Of a stretch of 64,000 bases of DNA, positions 7,720-16,108 are shown in pieces; the first letter of the stretch is position 1; every line of letters begins with the position of its first letter. The notes beneath the pieces are model-generated. The model was not told where the DNA came from. It worked only from the letters and a program-made list of their open reading frames with translations, and made no database searches. The position numbers and the translations under genes are program-made. The stretch covers positions 1-64,000 of the forward strand of contig DATCEO010000106.1 of assembly GCA_036510065.1 (NCBI GenBank), given 5' to 3'. The DNA comes from DASUBV01 sp036510065 (lineage in GTDB: Bacteria; Actinomycetota; Actinomycetes; Streptosporangiales; Streptosporangiaceae).

Positions 7720-9872
7720 ACGTCACCGCGCGACGGCAGAGCACCACCGCGACGGCAGCGTGGACCGTCGCCGTCGTCCTCGCGGCAGGCGCCTTGGTCC
7801 TGATCATCCTCGCCTGGAACGACCTGGTCACCGGTGACGCGATTTCAACGGTCTGCCAGGTGCCATCAGCCGTTTTGTACGCCACCCTCGGAGCGCTGAT
7901 CGTCCGTCGTGCGGGCAACACCATCGGCTGGTACCTGCTCATCGCGGGCATCGCCGACGGCTTGGTGGCCCTTGCTTCCGCGTACGCGGTGCTCGGCATC
8001 AGGCATCCAGGTGCCCTGCCAGGTCCCGTGATCATGGGCGTTCTGGCCGAGTGGTCTTTCATTCCGCTGATCTGCAGCATCGCATTCATGTTCCTGCTCT
8101 TCCCGACCGGGCACCTGCCGTCACCGCGCTGGCGTCCGGTCGGCGGCTTGTGCCTGCTGCTCATCGCGCAGACCTTGATCGGATTCCTGGTACAGCCGAA
8201 GAGAGTGCAGCTTCCGGCTCCCGGCGGCATCTCGCTCTCGGTCCAGAACCCGCTTGGCGTGCGTTCCTTGCCACCGCCGCTGGCGACCGTGCTGATCGGA
8301 ACCATCAGCCAGGCGTGGTTCGTGTTCATCGCCTTGATGGCGGCCTCCACGGTGGCCATGACGATCCGCTACCGGTCAGGAGGCCGCGAGTTGCGGCAGC
8401 AGATCAAGTGGGTCGCCTTCACGGCGGCCACTGCGATCGGCTGCTCGGTCGTCGTCCTGGTATCTATGGATATCGGGGGAAAGTCCTGGGCCGTGCTGAC
8501 CACGGCGGCAGACGCGGTGGTCTCGGCGATCGGGCTGGCCGGATTCCCGATCGCGATCGCGATCGCGATCCTGAAGTACGGCCTGTACCAGATCGACGTC
8601 ATCATCAATCGGGCCGTCAGCTATGGCCTGCTGTCCGCGGCGCTGACGGCCGTCTACATCGGCATCGTGGTGGGCATCGGGACGCTTGCCGGTTACGCGG
8701 GCGGCCCGGTGCTCACCGTGGCGGCGGCGGTCGTGGTCTCGGTGCTCTTCCATCCGGTGCGCCAGCGTGCCAACCTGCTGGCGAACCGCTTCGTCTACGG
8801 CAGGCGCGCCTCGCCCTACCAGGTGCTCGCCGACTTCGCCCAGGACATGGCCGGTCAGCTCGACGCCGACGCCGCGCTTGACCGGATGGCCGCTGTGCTC
8901 GGCGGGGCGACCGGGGCCGAGCGCGTCGAGGTCTGGGTGCTGGTCGGCGCCGGTCTGTCACCTCGATCGGTCTGGCCAGCCGATGCCGAACCGGGAGCCG
9001 CGCCCGCGATGGTGACCCGCTCAGCAGGCCTGGCCACCCTTGGACCGGTCGCCCGGGCGATCGGCGTGTATCACCAGGACGAACTGCTCGGCGCCATCAC
9101 GCTGGGCAAGGCCAAGAACGAACCGGTATCCGCCGCGGAGGACAGGCTGCTCACCGATCTGGCCTCGCAGGCTGGGCTCGTGCTCAGGAACGTAAGGCTG
9201 ACCGCCGAGCTGCAGGCCACCATCGACGATCTGCGTGCGTCGCACCGGCGGCTAGTGCAGGCGCAAGACGATGAGCGGCAGCGGATCGAACGGAACCTGC
9301 ACGATGGCGCCCAGCAGCAACTGGTCGCGCTGAGCGTTCAGCTCGGCCTGCTCGACGGAGTCGCTGACGATCCAGGCGAGGTCAGGGAGCTGACCGGCCA
9401 GCTGCGATCCGGAGTGCGGGCAGCCCTGGATGACCTGCGAGCCCTTGCCCGCGGCATCTACCCGCCCGTGCTAGCCGACCAGGGCCTTCGCGCTGCCCTG
9501 CAGGCACAGGCCGACCGCGCGCCGATGCCGGTGCTGGTCGACGCCGACGGGATCGGGCGGTTCTCCCGTGACGCCGAGACGACGCTGTACTTCTGCATCC
9601 TCGAGGCACTGCAGAACGTCGCGAAGTACGCGCAAGCCTCACTGACCACGGTGACCCTGAACCAGGTCGCCGGCAGGCTCGAATTCAGCGTCGCGGACGA
9701 CGGGGCAGGCTTTAACCCTGCGGCTGCCGCGCACGGCACCGGCCTGCAGGGCATGGCCGACCGGCTGTCGGCCGCGGGCGGCCAACTGGGGATAGCGTCC
9801 GCACCGGGCCGGGGCACGACCATCAGCGGAACGGTGCCCGTCACCGCCCTTGCCCCGGCGCTGGCCGACTGA
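7716..9872 (+). CDS. sensor histidine kinase (HisKA_3/NarL type)
   Basis: 718 aa. About ten membrane helices in the first 350 residues are followed by a GAF-like region (about 375-495), then HisKA_3 with ERQRIERNLHDGAQQQL (phospho-acceptor His near 529) and a HATPase_c domain with DDGAGFN and GTGLQGMADRL. These are features of kinases that pair with NarL/LuxR-type response regulators. No such regulator follows: the next 500 bp are empty up to attachment core 2, so the partner has probably been lost or lies elsewhere. A run of AIAIAIAI near residue 280 is encoded by a GCGATC tandem repeat. Confidence 0.92.
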   Translation: MNVTARRQSTTATAAWTVAVVLAAGALVLIILAWNDLVTGDAISTVCQVPSAVLYATLGALIVRRAGNTIGWYLLIAGIADGLVALASAYAVLGIRHPGALPGPVIMGVLAEWSFIPLICSIAFMFLLFPTGHLPSPRWRPVGGLCLLLIAQTLIGFLVQPKRVQLPAPGGISLSVQNPLGVRSLPPPLATVLIGTISQAWFVFIALMAASTVAMTIRYRSGGRELRQQIKWVAFTAATAIGCSVVVLVSMDIGGKSWAVLTTAADAVVSAIGLAGFPIAIAIAILKYGLYQIDVIINRAVSYGLLSAALTAVYIGIVVGIGTLAGYAGGPVLTVAAAVVVSVLFHPVRQRANLLANRFVYGRRASPYQVLADFAQDMAGQLDADAALDRMAAVLGGATGAERVEVWVLVGAGLSPRSVWPADAEPGAAPAMVTRSAGLATLGPVARAIGVYHQDELLGAITLGKAKNEPVSAAEDRLLTDLASQAGLVLRNVRLTAELQATIDDLRASHRRLVQAQDDERQRIERNLHDGAQQQLVALSVQLGLLDGVADDPGEVRELTGQLRSGVRAALDDLRALARGIYPPVLADQGLRAALQAQADRAPMPVLVDADGIGRFSRDAETTLYFCILEALQNVAKYAQASLTTVTLNQVAGRLEFSVADDGAGFNPAAAAHGTGLQGMADRLSAAGGQLGIASAPGRGTTISGTVPVTALAPALAD

Positions 9873-10403
9873 GCAGCGGAGTCGACAGCTCAGGCGCCGG
9901 CGGCGAGCAGGCCCGAGGCGGCTGATCCACCCGAACTGGCCGCCAGCGATGGCCACCTCGAGGGCAAATTTGAACGGCGAGTAGAAGCCCCTCCACCGGC
10001 ACGCAGACTTCGCTCCTCCAGATCAGCGGAATACCCTGCCAGATAGGCGACCAGCACCCGCACTCGCGAGCCTTTGAACGCTCACTCGCCGAGGGAGCTT
10101 TGCTGGCATTGCATCCCGTCCCGCAACAGCGCCGCCTCCTGCGAATTGCTGCACCCGTGCCGAGCAGGCTCCTTGTCACATCCCGGCCGGCCCGCTGCAT
10201 CACACCCGCCAGCGGCGGAGCCTGCTCTCGCGTTTGCGGTATTAGGTCATGCAGGACAACCCCACACCGGCCTGCCGTCGCCCGGCGCCTAGTCTCATTT
10301 TCAGTCTCATTCACCGGCGTACACCGTCGTCCGCCACCGTCCGTGCGAGAGCATCGACGCAGGTCACGGACGATGGCGAACCTTAGTGAACACAGATCAG
10401 CAG
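9873..10403. other. gene-free stretch left of att core 2
   Basis: No supported gene. A minus-strand open frame across 9841-10314 has no recognisable domain, is rich in Arg/Cys/Pro and overlaps the kinase 3' end, so it is not called. The right end carries the left arm sites of attachment module 2. Confidence 0.5.
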
Positions 10404-10541
10404 TGTTGGAAAGCGTGTTGGGGGCAACCCCTCAAGAGTTCGAATCTCTTATCCTCCGCCAAGCTGACCTGCGGAAGCACGGGTTGTGGTGGCCGGCACG
10501 CTGGCGCCCCTGAGCGGCGCTTGTCTCATTCTCTGGCTCAG
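10292..10541 (+). other. attachment module 2: arm-type sites around tRNA-Ser 3' core
   Basis: GTCTCA at 10292-10297 and 10304-10309 (12 bp apart), GCAGGTCACGGACG from 10359, core 10404-10461, GTCTCA at 10523-10528 and then degenerate GGCTCA boxes. Offsets to the core (100, 45 and about 62 bp) equal those of module 1. CTGACCTGCGG directly after the core is also shared with module 1. Confidence 0.7.
10404..10461 (+). repeat. att core 2: tRNA-Ser(GGA) 3' half
   Basis: Identical over 58 bp to core 1 (2647-2704) and core 3 (14030-14087). The identity extends a few bases further left with core 3 (TCAGCAG). Confidence 0.88.
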
Positions 10542-10548
10542 TCTTGGC

Positions 10549-11372
10549 TCAATTTCGCGCTTCAAACGGTGGCGTGCCGGGGTCGGGAGTGGGCACGAGC
10601 TGGTACGTCAGGCCGCCGCTCATCTCCTGGCCGTCCGTGGCGGGCAGCTTGTCAGACGTCACGCACCTTGAGGAGGGCCCGCCGAGCAGCAGCGCGCCTG
10701 CTGCCCAGGCGGCCAGGACGCCCAGGCCCGCCCAGGGGCTGATCGGCAGGCTGCGCAGGCTGGTGGTGGCCTGGATGGTCAGCCCGGCGGTCATCGGCGC
10801 GTACCGCTCGACGTCGCCCTGCCAGTGGGTGCCGTGCACGACGGCGGCGATGATCGGGGCCAGGTAGAGCAGGCCCAGGACAGCCCCGATGGAAGGCCCG
10901 GGATCCCAGATGATGGTGGCGATGCCGAGGCTGAGCAGCGCGATCAGGGCCAGGTAGAGGACTGACCCGGTGGCGGCGCGCAGCACCGGCCCGTCGACCA
11001 GCGTCAGCGGCAGGTACCCGTGCGCCGGGGTGAAGCCGTGGCCGGGCAGGATGGCGTGCCCGGCCAGCAGGGAGCCGGCCACGGCGATGATCCCGGCCGC
11101 CAGCACCAGGCCGCTGACGATGGTGGCCTTGGCGGTGAGCACGGTGACCCGGCGGGGCACCGCAGTCATGGTGATGCGGATCATCCCGGAGCTGTACTCG
11201 CTGCTGATCATCAGCACGGCGAAGACGGCGGCGACCGCAGCTTGGTCCACTCCGCGTGCAGTGCCTCGCTCAGGCCCGTCAGCCGCCCGAGCGGGGCATC
11301 ACCCCTGCCGTCTGGGCCGCCTGGCAGAGCGGCTGTCCAGCCTGCCTGTTGTGCGGCCGGCGCGTTGCTCAT
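10549..11372 (-). pseudogene. ABC-2 permease, internally deleted
   Basis: Transcription runs leftward from ATG 11372, overlapping the stop of the upstream permease (ATGA). The N-terminus MSNAPAAQQ ... LHAEWTKLR is the usual start of actinobacterial ABC-2 permeases. It is joined directly, with a frame change near 11250, to the middle of the protein (QAAVAAVFAVLMISSEYSSG, MIRITMTAVPRR), so the first helices are deleted. After PWAGLGVLAAWAAGALLLGG the frame is lost again: the expected ending LLKVRDV with a stop at 10652-10654 lies one frame away, and translation instead continues to 10549. Not a functional transporter. Confidence 0.75.
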
Positions 11373-12036
11373 GCGTCCCTCCGGCGGAGCAGGTAGAAGG
11401 CCAGGACCAGCGCGAGCGCGGCGTATCCGCACAGCACGGCGAGGCCGGCCCACGGGGTGAGCGGGAAGTAGCCGGCGGTCGGCGTGTAGCTGGCCGTGAC
11501 TTGCGGGTAGGCGGGGGGCTCTGCTGGATCGCGAAGGCGGCCGCGGGGGTGAACCGCAGCAGCCATTGCTCCGCCCCGGCGGGTAGCAAATCGCCCGTCC
11601 CGAGGATGTAGGGCAGGACGATCACCACGATGCCGGTGGTGACCGCGACGGCGCTGCGCCGCAGCAGGGTCCCGACCGCGACGGTCAGGACGGCGGCGAC
11701 GGCGAGCAGCGCCGCGGTGCCGGCTATCACCCGTATCTCGGTCAGCGGTCCCACCGGCAGCACATAGGCGCCCTTCGCATGTGCCACCCGGAGAGTGACC
11801 GGGACCACGACGGCAGCGGCGGCCAGCCCGGCCACGAAGCTGATGGCGCCGGCCACGATCGCCTTGGCCGCCAGCACCCGGCCGCGCCGCGGGCTGGCGG
11901 CCAGGGTGATGCGGATCAGGCCCCGCCGGTATTCGGCGGTGACGAACACCGCCCCCACGACGACCACCGCGATCAGCGCTACGCTACAGCGGTCCAACAC
12001 CGCCTGTTGGGCCGCTGTAAGGAGGGAATCGGGCAT
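11369..12036 (-). pseudogene. ABC-2 permease, N-truncated with G6 frameshift
   Basis: Leftward gene. The visible part starts at SVALIAVVVVGAVFVTAEYR, already past the first cytoplasmic segment, so the N-terminus is missing; its place is taken by the start of a response regulator on the other strand. The frame runs through five hydrophobic segments to RFTPAAAFAIQQS. There a six-G run on the plus strand (11513-11518) breaks it, and the normal ending YPQVTASYTPTAGYFPLTP ... LLRRRDA continues in the next frame to the stop at 11369. The frameshift alone could be a homopolymer sequencing error; the missing N-terminus cannot. Confidence 0.75.
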
Positions 12037-12058
12037 CCCGGGTCTGTCACCGTCTCCG

Positions 12059-12724
12059 CGGGTGCTGGTCGTGGAGGACACCTGAAGCCTCGCCGATGGC
12101 ATCGCCGAGGGCCTGCGGGATCACGGCATGGCCGTCGACGTGGCCTACGAGGGCCGGGACGCGGCGGCCAAGCTCGACGTCAACGCCTATGACGTCATCG
12201 TCCTCGACCGTGACCTGCCCGGGGTGCACGGTGACACGATCTGCCGGATGATCGCCAGCAGCGGCAAGCCAGTCATGGTGCTCATGCTGACCGCATCCGG
12301 TTCCCCCGACGACCGCGTCAGCGGCCTGAGCCTCGGCGCGGACGACTACCTAGCCAAGCCCTTCCACTTCCCCGAACTGGTGCTCAGGATCCGCGCTCTG
12401 GCCCGTCGTCAGCCCGCGGCCAGGTCCCGTGTCTTCCGCGCGGCCGGCGTCGAACTCGATCCCCTGCGCCATGTTGCCCGCCGCGACGGGCGGCAACTTG
12501 ATCTCTCTGGCAAGGAGTTCGCGGTCCTCGAAGCGCTCATGCGAGCCGATCACGCCGCCCTCAGCGCCGAGGACCTCCTGGAACAGGCCTGGGACGAGCA
12601 CGCCGACCCGTTCACGGCCACAGTGTCGGTCACCATGAGCCGGCTCCGCCGGAAGCTCGGACAACCGCCCATCATCGCGACCATACCGGGCATCGGATAC
12701 CGGATCATCAGCACTTCCGCCTGA
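12059..12724 (+). pseudogene. OmpR-family response regulator with early stop codon
   Basis: The frame reads RVLVVEDT, stop (TGA 12083-12085), then SLADGIAEGLRDHGMAVDVAYEG and an otherwise complete regulator. The receiver has phospho-acceptor Asp in VIVLDRDLPG, Thr in MLTASG and Lys in YLAKPF. A winged-helix DNA-binding domain ends in LRRKLGQPPIIATIPGIGYRI. A product could restart at ATG 12128, but it would lack beta-strand 1 and the acidic pair needed to bind Mg2+. It is clearly related to the regulator half encoded at 14231-15373. It lies head-on against the truncated permeases, with no intact kinase beside it. Confidence 0.75.
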
Positions 12725-13003
12725 CCTGCATCTGGCCTGTCCTCCCGTTCGCCGCCCCGTAATTACCATCCGGCCGGCCTACTCACGCCAGGTCAGTGGT
12801 CACGATGGGTGGCTGGGGCGGGGTGTCGCTGAGGTCACTCTCTAGCGGTGACAGCCATGCTTCGCCCTTGGCCAGATCTCTTTCGCCGGGGCACTAGCGA
12901 TCCTTTAGGGCAACGATCGCTTCGCAGAGATGGAGGCTGAGAACTGGAAAGTGTTTCGAAGGACACGCCAGGGCGGTGTGTGTCGCAGCGTGACACGCTG
13001 TGG

Positions 13004-13018
13004 TACACTAAAGTAGTG
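13004..13018 (+). promoter_or_regulatory. -10 element giving a leaderless toxin-antitoxin transcript
   Basis: TACACT at 13004-13009 matches an actinobacterial -10 box, and GTG 13016 begins exactly where transcription would start 7 nt downstream. No ribosome binding site precedes this GTG. Leaderless mRNAs are common in actinobacteria. The -35 region is weak. Confidence 0.45.
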
Positions 13019-13429
13019 GCTGATCACTACACCTTGCGGCTTGCCCCAGGTCTTCGGCAGCGGCTCTCAGAGTGGGCCCGCCGGGCTGGACTGCCGGAAC
13101 GCACCCTCGCTCAGCGCTACGTTGAGGAGGGATTGCGCCACGACGCGCACCCGCTCATCCAGTTCCTCGGTGGGCCGAGCGGTCGTCGTGCCAGTCTTCT
13201 CGGCCGCGGGCTGGATGTCTGGGAAGTAGTCGCGACGGTACGCGACAACGACGGGTCGCTCGCCGAGGCTGCCGACTACCTGGAGCTCCCCGCCGGGCTG
13301 GTAGAGGCGGCCGTGACGTATTACGGCGAGTACCGGGAGGAGATCGACAGCGAGATCGCGCTCAACGAGGCAGAGTACGAGCGCGGCCGAGCGGCTGCTG
13401 CCGCCGGAGAGCAGGCGCTGCGCTCGTGA
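13016..13429 (+). CDS. DUF433-type antitoxin
   Basis: 137 aa from GTG 13016; an in-frame start at 12980 is also possible but would precede the likely promoter. The N-terminal 45 residues (ADHYTLRLAPGLRQRLSEWA) look like a ribbon-helix-helix DNA-binding segment. The second half (LLGRGLDVWEVVATVRDNDG, then SLAEAADYLELPAGLVEAAV) is a DUF433 HTH-like domain. Proteins of this type sit in front of DUF5615 PIN-like toxins and are taken as antitoxins. The following gene starts inside the stop codon here (GTGA), as expected for such a pair. Confidence 0.8.
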   Translation: MADHYTLRLAPGLRQRLSEWARRAGLPERTLAQRYVEEGLRHDAHPLIQFLGGPSGRRASLLGRGLDVWEVVATVRDNDGSLAEAADYLELPAGLVEAAVTYYGEYREEIDSEIALNEAEYERGRAAAAAGEQALRS

Positions 13430-13794
13430 GGGCCCTCCTGGATGAGCAATTGTCACCTCAGATCGCGACGCTACTGCGCAAGGCCGGCTACGACGTGGAT
13501 GCCGTCGCCCAGCGCGATGATCTCGCCGGGCGCAGCGATCGGGTTGTGTTCGAGGCGGCGTGCAGCGAGGGCCGCGCGGTGGTGACGAACAACATTAAGG
13601 ACTTCCGCCCGCTCGCAGCCGAGTATCTAGCGCAAGGAAGGGTCCACGCGGGCCTGGTTCTGCTCCCGTTGGCACGGACACGGTCCAAGGACGCCATCGC
13701 CGCCATCGCCAGGGCCATCGAGGGTGTTCTCGGAGGCAATCCTGACGGGCTCAGCGCGAGCGAGCGCTGGATCGGCCCGTTGAAGGGCCAGTAG
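13426..13794 (+). CDS. DUF5615 PIN-like toxin
   Basis: 122 aa. Opens with MRALLDEQLSPQIATLLRKAGYDV (first acidic residue of the PIN-like site in LLDEQL). It continues with ddlAGRSDRVVFEAACSEG and VVTNNIKDFRPLA, carrying the conserved N-x-x-DF block. The family is related to VapC-type ribonucleases, and the role of these proteins as toxins is based on family and pairing. It is coupled to the DUF433 antitoxin. The pair is the only intact gene set in interval B and may stabilise the island. Confidence 0.82.
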   Translation: MRALLDEQLSPQIATLLRKAGYDVDAVAQRDDLAGRSDRVVFEAACSEGRAVVTNNIKDFRPLAAEYLAQGRVHAGLVLLPLARTRSKDAIAAIARAIEGVLGGNPDGLSASERWIGPLKGQ

Positions 13795-13917
13795 GAATCG
13801 CGCGACCGTCGCTCAGCTTGTGTCTAATTCGCAGCATTCAGCCGGAAACAAATCCCCGCAGGTCGCGCCGCGGAGCCTCGCGGCTGGGATAGCCATGGAT
13901 CACTCTGACGCGCTCTT

Positions 13918-14153
13918 GTCTCAGTTCATGTCTCATTCGCCGTCGTCCGCGACCGGCCGCCAGAGGTCATAACTGGCGGATCGCGCAGGTCACGAACGGT
14001 TGCGGCCAGCGGTGAACGTCGGTCAGCAGTGTTGGAAAGCGTGTTGGGGGCAACCCCTCAAGAGTTCGAATCTCTTATCCTCCGCCATCCTGAGCAGGCA
14101 CGATGCCGGGCTCGCGGGGCTGCGAGGGTAGTAACCCTACGAAGCTGGTCTCA
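13918..14153 (+). other. attachment module 3: arm-type sites around tRNA-Ser 3' core
   Basis: GTCTCA at 13918-13923 and 13930-13935 (12 bp apart), GCAGGTCACGAACG from 13985, core at 14030-14087 and GTCTCA at 14148-14153. Offsets to the core are 100, 45 and 61 bp, the same as modules 1 and 2, while the DNA between these boxes has drifted. Confidence 0.7.
14030..14087 (+). repeat. att core 3: tRNA-Ser(GGA) 3' half
   Basis: Identical over 58 bp to cores 1 and 2. It separates interval B (toxin-antitoxin end) from interval C (two-component remnants). Confidence 0.88.
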
Positions 14154-14230
14154 CTTTTGGGCCAATTCTCATCCCGGCCGGGCCGCCGATCAGGCGAACC
14201 TGCTCGTGCCGACACCGAATCCCGACCGGC

Positions 14231-15373
14231 TCAACGAGGACGGCCGATGCCGGCGATCCGGTAACCCATGCTCGGGATGGTCTCGATGACTTGCGGGTCT
14301 TCGAGCTTGCGGCGCAGCCGACCGATAGTGACCTGAACGGTCTTGGTGAACGGGTCAGCGTTCTCGTCCCATACCTGCGCCAGCAAGCTCTCGGCGCTGA
14401 GGACGGCCGGTGCGGCTCTCATCAGCGCCTCCAGCACGCTGAACTCTTTGGGTGAGACGACGATCTCCGCCCCGTCGCGGGTGACGGTGCGCCGCAGCGG
14501 GTCCAGCTCGATTCCAGCTGCGCGGAGGATGCGGGCTTGTGCGGTGGGCTTGCGGCGGGCGAGGGACCGGATCCGCAGGACGAGTTCGGGGAAGTGGAAG
14601 GGCTTGGGCAGGTAGTCGTCGGCACCCAGGCCAAGGCCGGCGACCCGGTCTGCGGGGGTGTCCGCCGCGGTGAGCATCAGGACCATGACCTGGTTGCCGT
14701 TATCGGTGACCATGCGGCAGATGGTGTCTCCGTGCAGCCCGGGCAGGTCACGGTCGAGGACCAGCACGTCATAGGAGTTCACGTCGATCTTGAAGGCAGC
14801 GTCCACGCCGTCATAGGCGATGTCCACGGCCATGCCCTGATCCCGCAGGCCGCCTTGCGGCCGTGCGTGCAGGCGCAGCGACCCGCCGTACGCTTCGGCG
14901 ATCGCCGCGACGATCGAGAGCCCGAGACCGGTTCCGTTCGCTGAGCCGGTGCGGTCGGCGCCCAGGCGGCGGAACGGCTGCGCCAGCCCGGTGACGCTGT
15001 CCTCATCGAGGACGGGCCGGCCGCTTTCCACCACCAGATGCGCCGTGGGGCCGTCGGCCCCGGTCTCGGCGCGGATCCAGCCGCCCGGCTCGTTGTGGCG
15101 GATGGCGTTGTCGATGACGTTGTCGACCATCCGGGACAGCAAGGTGGCGTCTCCGCCGGTCCAGGCGCCGCCAGTGGTTTGCTGCACCCGCAGGCCCAGG
15201 CCGGCGATAGCGTCGCCGCGGGCCTTGATCACGGCGGCGAGCACCCGGCCCAGCGAGACCGTTTGCTGATCGCCGGTGATGCCGTGCTGCGCGCGGGCGA
15301 GCACGAGGAGGCTTTCGAGCAGCCGGTCGGCCTGGTCGAGCCCTTCGCGGAGCTTGTCCGCCAGCACTATCAC
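14231..15373 (-). pseudogene. histidine kinase C-terminus fused to OmpR response regulator
   Basis: Leftward frame of 380 aa starting at GTG 15373, inside the stop of the kinase N-terminal part (GTGA). Residues 1-175 are the rest of HisKA plus HATPase_c (N-box MVDNVIDNAIRHNE, G2-type GTGLGLSIV). At LHARPQGGLRDQGMAVDIAYDG the kinase runs straight into a receiver domain that lacks its first strand and acidic pair. The receiver keeps Asp in VLVLDRDLPG and Lys in YLPKPF and is followed by a complete winged helix (LRRKLEDPQVIETIPSMGYRI). The join lies at a GGLR/GLRDQG sequence common to kinase ends and regulator starts, so a deletion between tandem genes is likely. Confidence 0.75.
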
Positions 15374-15975
15374 CTGAGCCGGGACCGGCCGGGCTTGGCG
15401 ACCGCCACATCCAGCGACGTCCGCATCATCGCCAGCGGGGTGCGTAGCTCGTGGGAGGCGTTGGCGACAAAACGGCGCTGCGCGGTGAAGGCGCCCTCCA
15501 GCCGGCCCAGCAGTCCATCGATCGTGTCACCGAGGTCCTTGAGCTCATCGCCGGGACCGGGCACGGCCAGCCGCTCCTGGAGGTTGTCCTCAGAGATCCG
15601 CCGGGCGGCCGCGGTCATCTCGCGTAGCGAGCGCAGCACGCGGCCGGCGACGCCCCAGCCCAGCGCGACCGACACCACCGCCATGACGCCCAGCGCGACC
15701 GCCGACCCGGCCAGCAGCTGGTTCAGTTCGGCCGCATGCTGCTGGGCTTCCTGGACCGCCAGCTGGTGAAGGTGCTGGCTCCCGCTCGGAAGGAGCGGGA
15801 GGGACCCGGCCCCGGCCCCGGGCCAGGGCAGCCCGCGGGCCACGGCGTTGGTGATGGCCAGGAGCCCGGCGCCCGACAGGAGGAACAGCGAACCGTAGAG
15901 GGCGGTCAAGCGCAGCCGCACGGTCGAGCGTGGCAGGGCAGGACGCCCGGCCCGGTCGGTGAGGTGACGCAGCAC
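15370..15975 (-). pseudogene. sensor histidine kinase N-terminal part (split by frameshift)
   Basis: Starts near GTG 15975. Transmembrane helix 1 (LYGSLFLLSGAGLLAITNAV), a short extracellular loop, helix 2 (AVALGVMAVVSVALGWGVAG), a HAMP linker and the HisKA H-box NASHELRTPLAMMRTSLDVA (phospho-acceptor His) are present. After VAVAKPG the frame breaks and ends at 15370. The expected continuation PVPAQVIVLADKLREGL lies in the neighbouring frame, where it restarts at GTG 15373. Reinitiation could in principle make two polypeptides. The IS4-type element sits about 100 bp upstream and probably replaced the promoter region. Confidence 0.72.
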
Positions 15976-16076
15976 AGCTATCGCCGTCCCTGCGCTCGGC
16001 CGCCACCGCGGGCCGCCGTCCGGGTGCGCGGCGGGCCGGGGAAGCACATGGTTGCCGCCGAAGGCGGCTGCTGCCT

Positions 16077-16086
16077 CCCCGGCACC
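16077..16086 (+). repeat. 10-bp target-site duplication, left copy
   Basis: CCCCGGCACC directly left of the IS4-type terminal repeat; the same ten bases follow the right terminal repeat at 19398-19407. Confidence 0.85.
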
Positions 16087-16108
16087 CACTGCCCTTAACT
16101 TCCGGGAC
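16087..16108 (+). repeat. IS4-type terminal inverted repeat, left
   Basis: CACTGCCCTTAACTTCC followed by GGGAC; pairs with 19376-19397, with one mismatch at position 18. Confidence 0.85.

Noticed and set aside
9841..10314. Minus-strand frame of 157 codons between the kinase and att core 2
   Set aside because: No recognisable motif, biased composition, overlaps the kinase end; not supported as a gene.
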